DNA of 64,000 nt from Pseudomonas mucidolens (GTDB lineage Bacteria; Pseudomonadota; Gammaproteobacteria; Pseudomonadales; Pseudomonadaceae). Below, one piece after another: positions 1 through 7,970 of this stretch. Both the position numbers and the translations under genes were made by a program. Positions within the stretch are counted from its first letter, which is position 1, and each line of letters begins with the position of its first letter. Below the pieces are notes generated by a model. That model ran no database searches, was not told where the DNA came from, and saw nothing but the letters and a program-made list of their open reading frames with translations. The stretch is from positions 2,294,001-2,358,000 of the forward strand of contig NZ_LT629802.1 in NCBI RefSeq assembly GCF_900106045.1, given 5' to 3'.

Positions 1-1009
1 CTTTTGTAACTCTGGCGGCAAGAGTATCGGTTTCCTGCTTCAGGTACGCCATTGTCTTTAGTGGAAATGTGCCGTCGTGCGTCTCGCTAGCTAGCGAGTG
101 CAAAAGATAATCGTTTTTCGGGCACCCCAGAGTGACCTCTATTATTATTTCTTGGTTATTTTCATCATCAGTGATTTTAGCATCGAAATTCTCTTTTTCT
201 GTGCCAAGTTCAAGAATGGCATGATCTGGTATCGACCTCTTCATCAAAAAATAATTGACAGGCAAAAACTCTTCTCTTAGGTATTTATTTGCCCGATATT
301 TGTTTGAGAAAAACCCATCTGGCGCATGGATGTAGCTCAAATCGCTACTTGAACTTATAGACAGGTGCTCCTGTATTAATCTCTTGAATTCAACTACAGA
401 TATCGGCCTCTTGAATATATCAAGATCGATGTCGTCTTTTTCATATGATTTTTCTTTTGGTGGCCGGTATGAAGCTTCTAGTGAATACTCAGCATTTAAA
501 ACCAAGCCGGTATAGTGCATTGCCAGGTCGGGGTGTAGTGAAAAGTTTTTGCTATGATTATTTAGTATGCTCCTTCCTTTCATGCTGGGGAATGAGTCTA
601 TAATTTTCATCACCCCACTTAATAGGAGATTGGTTAATTCGTCTCTTTTTTTACAGTCCGATTCAAGAAAGCTGAAGCCCCATAAAAATGCACCCTCAAC
701 GAAAATTAACTCGTACTCATATACATAGACCTTTACGCCATGTACTTTCCCAAAATCCTGGAGCCACTCATTTATCAGGCTATTGAATTGTCTATATTTT
801 TTCCATCCTAGCTCGCAATAGGGTGGGCCTTGATCAAAATATACGAAAGAGTGTGACTGCTGTTCTTCTTTCTTGAAGAATTCGGCGTTATCGAGCATCT
901 TTGCTGTCCTCGCGTTAATTGGCTTTGCTGAGTAAGCCAGTCTTTCCATGTCATTTGTCAGATGTCCTTCAGCATCGCTGCTGAAACGATCTGGCCGTCT
1001 TACGTGCAT
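1..1009 (-). CDS. AT-rich hypothetical protein, C-terminus outside the window; possible nuclease-like fold
   Basis: An uninterrupted minus-strand reading frame runs from an ATG at 1009 to the left edge (336 codons visible) with no stop, so the gene is truncated by the window. In-frame ATGs at 949 (MERLAYS) and 898 (MLDNAEFF, preceded by GAGGA) are alternative starts; 898 has the best ribosome binding site. I do not recognise the family. Near the visible C-terminus, around residues 280-300, the order FDAKI, a short acidic turn, then IIIEVT looks like the D-x(n)-ExT/K strand pair of restriction-endonuclease folds, but this is only a resemblance. Base composition is clearly more AT-rich than everything else in the window, which suggests separate horizontal acquisition. 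It lies beside the putative defence operon at 1897-6277 but is transcribed the other way. Confidence 0.6.
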   Translation of the reverse strand, partial: MHVRRPDRFSSDAEGHLTNDMERLAYSAKPINARTAKMLDNAEFFKKEEQQSHSFVYFDQGPPYCELGWKKYRQFNSLINEWLQDFGKVHGVKVYVYEYELIFVEGAFLWGFSFLESDCKKRDELTNLLLSGVMKIIDSFPSMKGRSILNNHSKNFSLHPDLAMHYTGLVLNAEYSLEASYRPPKEKSYEKDDIDLDIFKRPISVVEFKRLIQEHLSISSSSDLSYIHAPDGFFSNKYRANKYLREEFLPVNYFLMKRSIPDHAILELGTEKENFDAKITDDENNQEIIIEVTLGCPKNDYLLHSLASETHDGTFPLKTMAYLKQETDTLAARVTK

Positions 1010-1055
1010 ACAGGAGACAGCTTAAGCCGCCCCCCCCCCTGCTCCATCAGCCCCC

Positions 1056-1837
1056 TCAGCTGCCCCTAAACAGCTTCTCGATAGCCGAGGCCATTACCCC
1101 CAAAGCATTGATAACACCATCTAAGATGAAATCAAGTGCTCGTCCGTAGCCTGCATGGACGTTTACGGTATCGAATCCAAGCTCTTGCAGTGTCGCCAAG
1201 CAGCGATCAACGTCCTCGTGCGCATCGGCGATTCTGAGATCGTTATTCAAGAACAAGGAGGCCATGGACTCATTGCGATCGCTCCAATCCACAGGCTCCC
1301 TGGCTGAGGCGAAGGTATCGTTTGCCTCATCCTGAGCATTCAGTCCTTCTAGAATGTTCAACAGTGCCTGCAACAGCCGAAGGCTTCCCAGGTCCCTGAC
1401 GGTCCCCGTCGGACATCCAGCCCGCTCCAACAATAACTTGAGTATCCGTTGGGAATGCGCTGCCACACCTCGTGCAAGCCTTTGCAGCGGGCGAGGAACA
1501 TCTGCTGAGCCATGTTCAACGATGCCACCTGAGCCAACCGATCGAGCGCCGGATAGGCCAGCCAACCGTCGGCTGCTACCTCGGCAGGATCAAAGCCGGT
1601 CAGCTCGACAATCGATTTGTTCAGTCCTACGGTTGCACCCAGTGCAGCCAGCCCGTCACCCTATCGTAAAAGCACCTCAAGCAACCGCTGTACCTTAGCG
1701 ACCACATGTTCTGCTAGGTTCAACCGAACCAGCCAAACTGTTACTAGGATATCAGGCGCAGGACAATCCAGAGCGCGCTGTCTCTCTTGGATCGACGCCT
1801 GACCACTGTGGCCATTAGCGTCGTCCTTGAGACGCAC
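1056..1837 (-). pseudogene. Frameshifted relic of an unrecognised gene
   Basis: Three minus-strand segments in different frames join into one plausible protein. A GTG at 1837 opens VRLKDDANGHSG and runs through DILVTVWLVRLNLAEHVV to an in-frame TAG near 1668. The same frame resumes as GLAALGATVGLNKSIVELTG and continues to about KGLHEVWQRIP near 1445. The frame then shifts and continues through LLLERAGCPTGTVRDLG to the stop after EKLFRGS at 1056. The last segment alone appears as a 169-codon ORF whose first third is out of frame with the likely original. No family was recognised. At least one nonsense mutation and one frameshift indicate decay, as expected at the edge of a mobile element. Confidence 0.45.
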
Positions 1838-1896
1838 ACATACCTAATAATACTCTCACGAGAAAAGAATATTTTGCATATGGAAACAATCAGACA

Positions 1897-2814
1897 ATGA
1901 GCGACCTATTCGATGTTGACGGTTCCAATCTCGATCTGGGGTTCGAGAACCTGAAGGCCGCCGAAAGCCCGGTTGAGCAGCAGCTTCGCGTCACACTGCA
2001 AGAGATGTGGACCCACTACGAGCCCTATGCCGATCCAGACTTCCGCCAGGGATTCGCACGTGACGTGGATGGACGCTTCTGGGAGATGTATCTGGGTTGC
2101 ACACTTCTTGAGGCGGGGCGCACATTGTTGCCCGTCGCCGACCGTCAGCGCAAAGGCGGCCAGCCCGACCTATGCGTGCTTGAAGAGAATCGCCGTATCT
2201 GGATCGAAGCTATAGCTCCAGACGGAGGCGCTGCGGGACCAGAACGGATTGTGCGTCCTGTGCCGATCAATGAGGGCGGTGGCCTTATTGCTGCGCCGAT
2301 CCGTCAAGCGCAACTTCGGACCTCCGGGGCATTCTGGACCAAAGCAAGGAAGATCAGCCGCTATATCGAACAGGGCGTGATCGCCCCGGAAGACGCTCGC
2401 ATCGTCGCGATCAGCGCCAGCCGCTTCGGCATCTATGTCCCCGAACATCCCTTACCACTCATCATGACGACGCTGTTCCCCATCGGCGATGCTTTCCTCA
2501 CTATCGATCGCGATACAGGCGATGTCATCGAAGAAGGCTTTCACGTCTCTCCCTTGATCCACCGAGAACGGAATCCGATCCCGCGCTCGGCATTTCTTGA
2601 CGAGCGCTTCGCAGATATCTCTGGCGTGATCTGGTCACGGGTTGGCCTTGGCAACCTCTCGCGTCAGGTTCGGCCAATCACCTATGTTCACAATCCCCTG
2701 GCACAGGCACCATTGACCGTGAATTGGGGCGTCTGGGACCGTGAGTTCGTGACCATCCGCCAGATCGACAACTGGGAGTCCACCGACATCCTTGCCGCAA
2801 CGGAGTCCTTGTGA
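1897..2814 (+). CDS. PD-(D/E)xK nuclease-like protein A, first gene of the putative defence operon
   Basis: 305 aa. A restriction-endonuclease-like core is visible: E63 in an alpha helix (RFWEMYLG), P90-D91 (GQPDLCV) and E104-A105 (RIWIEAIAP), i.e. E-x27-D-x12-E, with the usual lysine of ExK replaced by alanine/isoleucine. The rest shows no recognised domain. The start ATG follows an AT-rich upstream stretch with GGAA 11 bases before it; a possible promoter (TTGAGA near 1827, TAATAC near 1848) lies upstream. The next gene begins 51 bases downstream and carries the same core with the same D-to-E spacing, so the two are probably functionally related. The role is inferred: nucleic-acid cleavage, or recognition if the altered ExK motif has cost it activity. 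No closer assignment is possible from sequence alone. Confidence 0.7.
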   Translation: MSDLFDVDGSNLDLGFENLKAAESPVEQQLRVTLQEMWTHYEPYADPDFRQGFARDVDGRFWEMYLGCTLLEAGRTLLPVADRQRKGGQPDLCVLEENRRIWIEAIAPDGGAAGPERIVRPVPINEGGGLIAAPIRQAQLRTSGAFWTKARKISRYIEQGVIAPEDARIVAISASRFGIYVPEHPLPLIMTTLFPIGDAFLTIDRDTGDVIEEGFHVSPLIHRERNPIPRSAFLDERFADISGVIWSRVGLGNLSRQVRPITYVHNPLAQAPLTVNWGVWDREFVTIRQIDNWESTDILAATESL

Positions 2815-2865
2815 AGAGGAACTTGAATTCGCGCATCTGCTACATACAGGGCTAAGAGGCCGACC

Positions 2866-4320
2866 ATGTCCGCAACCGGCGAAACTCGACTTTTCACCTT
2901 AATCAGCCAGCGCCAATTCGAGCTCTATGCCCTGTCGCTCGAACACGGTCCCAATTTCGACCCCGCACATATTTTCAGTGCCTATCAGGCCGGAACTGGT
3001 GGCGTAACCGGCTGCATTCTTCTTGATCCGGACACAGGAGCTTTCACATATCTGGCCATGCGCCGCCGCATCGACCACTGTTGGATTAAAGTAGATGAAA
3101 GCGGGCCCTACTCCACACCCGAGGCTGCACTAGACCGACTCACCGTCGCTATGCGTGCCAGTGATCCACCGGAACCATTGCCGCCAGGAGTCAGGCGTCG
3201 CCCGCATTTGCTGAAACCGGGGCCGCGTGGGACGTCTCCAGAGTTCCAGCTGCTGACAACCACGATCAACCATCTGCCGGCGCTCATGGCGGTCGGCGAA
3301 TGCTACCTCGCGCTTCCCAACCCCGACGCCAATTTCGTCTCGGATTTTCAAACCAACAACTTCGCGTCCCGTCTGTTCGAGCTCTACCTTTTCAGCTGCT
3401 TTCGTGAGCAGGGTTTGAACGTCCGACAAAACCATGTCTCTCCCGACTTCTTGATCGAGAAGGAAGGTAACGCATGCTGGATTGAGGCAGTTACAGCAAA
3501 CTCCAAGCTTCCACGCGCCGGCGGCATCGGGAAATGGGTTCATGCCCCAAAGGATCGCATTGAACGGCTCACAGGCAACCCGGCGGAACGATTCGCAAAG
3601 ACGCTGCGCGGCAAGCTCCAGCGCAACTATCATGAACTGGACCATGTAAAAGGACAGCCGTTCGCCTTAGCGATCGCCGACTTCCATGATTTCGGCTCCA
3701 TGGTTTGGAGCCGCGAGGCTCTTCCCACCTACCTTTACGGCTTACGCGCGGACGTCACCGGCGATGGCACTGATCGTCGCGCGATTGGAGTGCCGATCGC
3801 AAATCTGACGGGCCAACACAGCATTCCTGCTGGGCTCTTCCGCGACCCAAATTTCGCACACCTCTCGGCCGTCATCTTCAGTAATTCTGCAACGCTCGCC
3901 AAATTCAACCGCATGGGTTTCTTGGCAGGATGGCGACCGCCCGGGCTGACGATGATCAGGCGCGGCATTCTCTTCGACCGAGCTCCGGGCGCATTAGAGC
4001 CTATCGATTTCAACCTTGCCGTCGACAGTACCGAATACCAAGCACTCTGGCCGTGGGGCGAAGCTTGGTGTCAGGAACTGGAAGTGTTTCACAACCCATT
4101 GGCAACACATCCCATCCCGTTTGATCTCATCCCCGGCGCGACCCACTGGTTTGAACGCGATGGCGACATCGAATGCAGCACGATTTGGGCGAACTCAGTC
4201 ATCTCATCGATCACTCATCTACAGATGGACGGCAAACCCGCTGTGACGAGCAAGCCGCGTGACCGTCGCCAACCACCTGCCCCCCACGAGCACAGAATAG
4301 ACAACGACAATGACGAATGA
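2866..4320 (+). CDS. PD-(D/E)xK nuclease-like protein B, second gene of the putative defence operon
   Basis: 484 aa. The N-terminal 120 residues have no recognised domain; a restriction-endonuclease-like core follows: E172 (RLFELYLF), P193-D194 (VSPDFLIEK) and E207-A208 (CWIEAVTAN). The D-to-E spacing (13) and the IEA/IEAV ending match gene A exactly, while overall length and flanks differ. The start has AGAGG six bases upstream. The 3' end overlaps the next gene by 11 bases, so translation is probably coupled. The two proteins may act as a hetero-pair, or one may be a recognition subunit. No helicase, methyltransferase or NTPase motif is visible, so this is not a classical restriction-modification pair. 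Function is inferred from the fold motif only. Confidence 0.7.
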   Translation: MSATGETRLFTLISQRQFELYALSLEHGPNFDPAHIFSAYQAGTGGVTGCILLDPDTGAFTYLAMRRRIDHCWIKVDESGPYSTPEAALDRLTVAMRASDPPEPLPPGVRRRPHLLKPGPRGTSPEFQLLTTTINHLPALMAVGECYLALPNPDANFVSDFQTNNFASRLFELYLFSCFREQGLNVRQNHVSPDFLIEKEGNACWIEAVTANSKLPRAGGIGKWVHAPKDRIERLTGNPAERFAKTLRGKLQRNYHELDHVKGQPFALAIADFHDFGSMVWSREALPTYLYGLRADVTGDGTDRRAIGVPIANLTGQHSIPAGLFRDPNFAHLSAVIFSNSATLAKFNRMGFLAGWRPPGLTMIRRGILFDRAPGALEPIDFNLAVDSTEYQALWPWGEAWCQELEVFHNPLATHPIPFDLIPGATHWFERDGDIECSTIWANSVISSITHLQMDGKPAVTSKPRDRRQPPAPHEHRIDNDNDE

Positions 4321-5233
4321 GCCATCTGATCGGACGATCATCCTATATCTCCTCCGCGGCGCCGTGCCCGAACGAGCCGATGAAATCAGCGGTCTTTGGA
4401 GCCAATACGGCCATGCCGTCGAGGTCGCGCCAAGTAGAAAGGGCGTGACGATGAATGCCAACGGGAAACGTATCCAGTTCGACACTAAGACGATCGACTT
4501 GTTCTGGCTGCTTGGCTTCAGCTCGTGGCGGGCCATCGAGGTGTACGCACCAGCCTTAGTTGTCGCGACATCCAACGGGTTACCGCTCGACCAAGCCCTC
4601 AGTGTCGATGAAGAACGCGGCCAATATGAATTCGACTACAAGCAGCGCATCGCCGCCGCCCAGTCGCTCATCACAGCCGAACAGACCTCAGACGTATCCT
4701 GGCCGGTGGACATCCCCCTGCCGAGCGCCGACCGTGATGGCCTGGGCAACATTCAGCACATGGCGGCATTCGACCTTGTTGCGCTCGCCTTGGCCTTCGC
4801 CCTGCTACACGAATTCCAGCACGTCATGTTCTGCGCCGATAAACGCGCGCCCTCTACGCGACCTGAAGAGGAAATCGCCTGCGACACCTATGCCCGAACT
4901 TTCATGACAAGCGAGCTCGCCGCCTATGCGAAGGTACACGGACACGATTTCGCCCAGGTCCAGAACAAGCGTGCGATGGGCATCACGCTCGCCGCCGTCA
5001 TCGTTCATGCGATGACGCCGCCCCATGCACGTTGGGGCAATAGCGAATATCCACCGATCACCGAACGGCTGACAGCAATGATCCGTGGCTACACTCTGCC
5101 AGCCGATTCATCATTCTGGGCTTTCACGGCCTGTGTCCTAATCGCGCTTATGCGGCAGGAAAACCTTCCGCTCGACATTGTCGCCTACTCGAACAAAGAA
5201 ATGGTCGAAATGCTGCTCGACCGGCTCGGTTGA
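4310..5233 (+). CDS. Lit-like HExxH metallopeptidase (peptidase U49 type)
   Basis: 307 aa. A zinc-protease motif H167-E-F-Q-H171 sits in a predicted helix (ALLHEFQHVMF). It is followed about 17-21 residues later by a cluster of acidic residues (PEEEIACDTYA) that can supply the third zinc ligand. Length, motif position and layout match the phage-exclusion protease Lit of E. coli (297 aa, HExxH near residue 160), which cleaves EF-Tu after sensing a T4 capsid peptide and stops translation. Assignment to that family is from memory of motif and layout, without an alignment. The gene overlaps the preceding nuclease-like gene by 11 bases and is followed 18 bases later by the T5orf172-like gene. It probably acts in the cytoplasm as an abortive effector. 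Confidence is good for a metallopeptidase and moderate for Lit. Confidence 0.7.
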   Translation: MTNEPSDRTIILYLLRGAVPERADEISGLWSQYGHAVEVAPSRKGVTMNANGKRIQFDTKTIDLFWLLGFSSWRAIEVYAPALVVATSNGLPLDQALSVDEERGQYEFDYKQRIAAAQSLITAEQTSDVSWPVDIPLPSADRDGLGNIQHMAAFDLVALALAFALLHEFQHVMFCADKRAPSTRPEEEIACDTYARTFMTSELAAYAKVHGHDFAQVQNKRAMGITLAAVIVHAMTPPHARWGNSEYPPITERLTAMIRGYTLPADSSFWAFTACVLIALMRQENLPLDIVAYSNKEMVEMLLDRLG

Positions 5234-5251
5234 AGGCCTAGGGGAAGTAAC

Positions 5252-5755
5252 TTGCCGGTCTACTTCATTGGCGAAGATGAAAACGGATGCTCTCCTATCA
5301 AGATCGGGGTGGCGAAGAACATCGAGGAGCGTAAGCGCAATCTCCAGACCGGTAACCCTCTTGATCTGAAACTGCTCGGATGGATCGAAGTAGCCGATGC
5401 CTTTCAGCTTGAACGCCAGCTTCATCAGCACTTCGAGTCGACCCATGTGCGCGGCGAGTGGTTCGCAATCGAGCCTGCAGAGATCTTGCCCATTCTCATG
5501 CGCGCTGGCCTAGACGGATTTGTCGCCAAGAACGCTGATGCGTTCCAGGTCATTGGCTATGACCGTGACGCTGTGCCGGAGTATCTTGGGGTATGGGAAT
5601 GGGGCGACCTTGAGATCTATGAATGCTGCCCCTACTGCGGCTGCCTGTGCGGCATGCACTTTCAAGATGCATCACAGATGTACCACTGTCTGAACTGCGA
5701 CACGCTAACGGACTTTTCGAACTTGGACCCACGCAACGAATACTTGGACGACTGA
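5252..5755 (+). CDS. T5orf172/MUG113 (GIY-YIG-like) protein with C-terminal zinc ribbon
   Basis: 167 aa from a TTG start at 5252 preceded by GGGGAA; no in-frame ATG fits. Residues 3-72 match the T5orf172/MUG113 version of the GIY-YIG nuclease fold: VYFIGE at 3-8, PIKIGVA at 15-21, R27, ELQTGNP-like turn at 31-36, catalytic-type E54 in QLERQLHQHF, and RGEWF at 67-71. The C-terminal half holds a four-cysteine zinc ribbon (ECCPYCGC followed by YHCLNCDT). This domain is common in phage proteins and in defence loci, usually fused to DNA-binding parts. The stop is three bases before the next start codon. Role inferred: DNA binding or nicking within the operon. Confidence 0.75.
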   Translation: MPVYFIGEDENGCSPIKIGVAKNIEERKRNLQTGNPLDLKLLGWIEVADAFQLERQLHQHFESTHVRGEWFAIEPAEILPILMRAGLDGFVAKNADAFQVIGYDRDAVPEYLGVWEWGDLEIYECCPYCGCLCGMHFQDASQMYHCLNCDTLTDFSNLDPRNEYLDD

Positions 5756-5758
5756 GCC

Positions 5759-6277
5759 ATGACTGACAAGGAACTTAGTGCAAGTGAACAATGGCTTGAA
5801 GCCCGAGCCCCCAGCTTTCGGCGCCTACCAGATCTTGATCGCCGCGTCATATTCGACTTCGCCTTTCTTTGGAGTCTTTTCGAGGCACAGATCATGGAGA
5901 ACCACGCCCGGACTGATCGCATCCGCGATCGAATCGATGCCTGGACTTTGGACAGAACGCTAGGAGCTGAGCTCTACGAGGGGGAGCTTGCCTATTTTCG
6001 GAATCGTTACTATGCCGACGGTGAATTGACTCACCATTTCCCTCACCTGAAACTCCGGCCCTCAGACCACCTTAGTCTCGTTCAGGAGGTTGTTGAAGGG
6101 GTGAACGACCCCCCACGCGACCGAATGTTAGCTCTTCTGATGATCGTCTGGCGCCTACGCAACAATCTCTTCCACGGCGAAAAATGGGCCTATGAGCTTC
6201 GCGATCAGCGCGAGAACTTCAGTCATGCGAACAGCATTTTGATGCGAATACTCGAACGCCATGGCCGGCTCGGCTAA
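5759..6277 (+). CDS. HEPN-like putative RNase, last gene of the defence operon
   Basis: 172 aa, largely helical by composition. Near the C-terminus R134-N-N-L-F-H139 followed by G (WRLRNNLFHGEKW) fits the Rx4-6H active-site signature of HEPN ribonucleases, which are frequent toxins and effectors of bacterial immunity. No nucleotidyltransferase (MNT) partner is present in the operon, so this is not a HEPN-MNT pair. The start codon is three bases after the previous stop with no strong ribosome binding site of its own, which points to translational coupling. A hairpin overlaps the stop codon. Inferred role: an RNA-cleaving effector that halts growth on infection. The rest of the protein is unrecognised, and a structural rather than catalytic HEPN role is possible. 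Confidence 0.65.
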   Translation: MTDKELSASEQWLEARAPSFRRLPDLDRRVIFDFAFLWSLFEAQIMENHARTDRIRDRIDAWTLDRTLGAELYEGELAYFRNRYYADGELTHHFPHLKLRPSDHLSLVQEVVEGVNDPPRDRMLALLMIVWRLRNNLFHGEKWAYELRDQRENFSHANSILMRILERHGRLG

Positions 6278-6303
6278 CAGTCCAGCCGCCCTTGAGGACT
6301 GTT
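6276..6303 (+). terminator. Hairpin at the end of the defence operon
   Basis: A perfect 8-bp inverted repeat (AACAGTCC at 6276-6283, GGACTGTT at 6296-6303) with a 12-base loop overlaps the TAA stop of the HEPN gene. No U-tract follows, so it is a weak terminator candidate. It could serve both the operon and the convergent trb relic. Confidence 0.4.
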
Positions 6304-6399
6304 CCCTAGCCAAGTTGAACCGGTCCCTCGCGCTCGATCCAGGCTTCAGGATCCCCGAATGCGCATTGTGGGACCGTAAGCCTAGTGTGTCCTACGCGG

Positions 6400-6621
6400 C
6401 TATTTCGGGTCGCCCTTCTTAAATCCTCTGTCCCCTGCCATAAAGGCCTCCAGCATGTACGGAATGAGAGTCGCTGCATCGGCGGTCTCGCCATACGCTT
6501 GACCGTGTAATGCCGCATAGCGGTCCAAGTCGGCTTTCAATCTCGCTGGGCACATGATGGTCGGCTTGACGCTCTCGGTCTTGGGGAGCGGCCCCAGCCG
6601 CAGCTTGCGCGATGTGCTCAT
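6400..6621 (-). CDS. DUF2274 family protein, last gene of a conjugative trb operon
   Basis: 73 aa. The opening LRLGPLPKTESVK, the central DLDRYAALHGQ and the closing LIPYMLEAFMAGDRGFKK match the small DUF2274 proteins encoded directly after trbI in integrative conjugative elements of proteobacteria. Its ATG (6621) overlaps the TGA of the trbI fragment as ATGA, the arrangement seen in intact trb operons. The function in mating-pair formation is unknown. It is the only complete trb-associated gene here. Because the operon upstream is deleted, it is probably not expressed as part of a working system. Confidence 0.8.
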   Translation of the reverse strand: MSTSRKLRLGPLPKTESVKPTIMCPARLKADLDRYAALHGQAYGETADAATLIPYMLEAFMAGDRGFKKGDPK

Positions 6622-7019
6622 CTTGATATCCCCCGATCGAAGAACAGAGGCTGATACGGCCCCAGAATCAGATCGCGATTGACGATGACGCGGACCGGCA
6701 ATCTGGGACGCTCAGTTAGCGTTGGCTGGATGTTGAGGTTGCGTCGGGTCATCTCCTGCCCGACCTCATTCACGCTGTCCTGCATGCTGTCACGCCCTGC
6801 GATGATGACGCGATCCCCGTTTTGGCGATTCTCCGGTGCAGCCAACTCCGCGCCGACACCCAGCAATGTCGTCAACGCGGCACCTGCAAAGATGCGATCC
6901 CAGTGCCAATCGACACCATCCTCAAGGCCAGCGTAACCAGCCGGATCAGTGCCCGCTAGGTTGTCGAGCGCGAGCGAAGGGGTGTCCGGCAAAATGATGC
7001 GACTCCATACCGTCTGCAC
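6618..7019 (-). pseudogene. trbI: trbI C-terminal fragment (VirB10-like conjugal transfer protein)
   Basis: 133 codons corresponding to the C-terminal third of TrbI, the VirB10-like protein that spans both membranes in the mating-pair formation complex. Recognisable stretches are WSRIILPDTPSLALDNL, DPAGYAGLEDGVDWHWDRIF, ALTTLLGVGAELAAPE and RDLILGPYQPLFFDRG. Intact TrbI proteins are around 400 residues, so the N-terminal membrane anchor and the proline-rich linker are missing; the frame opens at a GTG within what was internal sequence. The break near 7020 marks a deletion boundary of the conjugative element. The downstream DUF2274 gene is intact. Confidence 0.8.
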
Positions 7020-7355
7020 GCGGCTCGACCAACTCGGAATGTAGCGAGTCAGAAGGCACGATCACCAAGGCCGTGGCCATCCGCGTGACGAGCCGTAGTC
7101 CAAGCATGGCCTGATTCATTCTCACTCAACCGGCATGGCTGTCGTGGCAGTCGTAGCCGGTGCCATCACTGTCACGAGCGCGACGCACAGCGCGCCTAGC
7201 TACGGCTCACGTAGACCAGCCGCCTGGGTTTGCCGAGCAGCGATCAAGTTGAAAATGATAGATGCGCAAGGACGCTGTACGGTCCTAAAGTGCGCTTGAC
7301 GCCCTGCCCTGGGCAACCAATCATCAGGCATGCTCCGAACAAGCCGAGACTGGCG
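7020..7355. other. Deletion scar between trb relic and chromosomal cassette region
   Basis: No supported gene. On the minus strand short frames such as MNQAMLGLRLVTRMATALVIV and ALCVALVTVMAPATTATTAMPVE look like leader-peptide or membrane-anchor remnants that could come from another trb gene. They do not join and are too short to assign. The stretch links the truncated trbI to the repeated segment starting at 7356. Confidence 0.4.
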
Positions 7356-7970
7356 TACACTGAAGGCCGCTGACGGCCACCCTGGTCCGTGTCAGAAATC
7401 GCCAGTCGCGATCGCCGGCGCACCCGCTGCGACCGGGGGCAAAATTGGGGGCATAGCATCAAAATTCCATCCTGAAACCGCCGTCCTAGAGCCAAGTCAA
7501 AATGTTTTTCGGCTTGCCTGAGAGTCTTTAGGCGTCGTTGGACAGGCTGTTTAACTGATCATTTCTGGCTTTTTATGGGCATGGAGATCCATTCACCTCC
7601 CAGCCCTCCAGTTCCGTTGCTTCCCAAAATCGCCATCAACTTATTCTGGCCGAGCAAATACAACCGGACCCGGAAATAAATGGTTCGGACAACTGATGTT
7701 CGATCTGTTCAACGAATGACTGCGTGTACAGCGTTTACTGCCAATGCGAACACAACTTGACCAACTCATCGACCACATAGCGGACCTTGGGACGCAGGTG
7801 CGACACCTTCGGCCAGACCGCATGCACATCAACCGCTTCGGGCTCATAGGCTTGCAACACCTCGACCAGCCTGCCGGCCTCGATGTCATTCTGGAACAGG
7901 CTGCGCGGCATCTGGCACAGGCCGGCGCCAGCCACGGCGGCAAGAATCATGACTTCGCCATCGCCGATCT
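7356..7970. repeat. Direct repeat, copy 1 (includes the 3' end of a LysR gene)
   Basis: This stretch aligns in the same orientation with 19519-19883. Shared features in order: TACACTGAA, AATCGCCA, CGCGATCGC, a doubled GGGGGCA motif, AGAGCCAAGTCAAAATG, GAGAGTCTTTAGG, CTGATCATTTCT, AAATCGCCATCAA, then GGCATCTGGCACAG. Copy 1 has about 255 bases (7651-7904) that copy 2 lacks. The last 230 bases lie within the LysR gene at 7735-8637, so the duplicated unit included that gene's end. Scattered substitutions show the duplication is old. Confidence 0.8.

Noticed and set aside
98..280. Plus-strand 60-codon ORF at the left end
   Set aside because: It lies antisense within the continuous minus-strand frame 1-1009, has no ribosome binding site and no family match.
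1030..1039. Run of ten C residues between the left-edge gene and the relic
   Set aside because: Could be a slippage site, but it lies outside any supported reading frame or promoter element, so no phase-variation claim is made.
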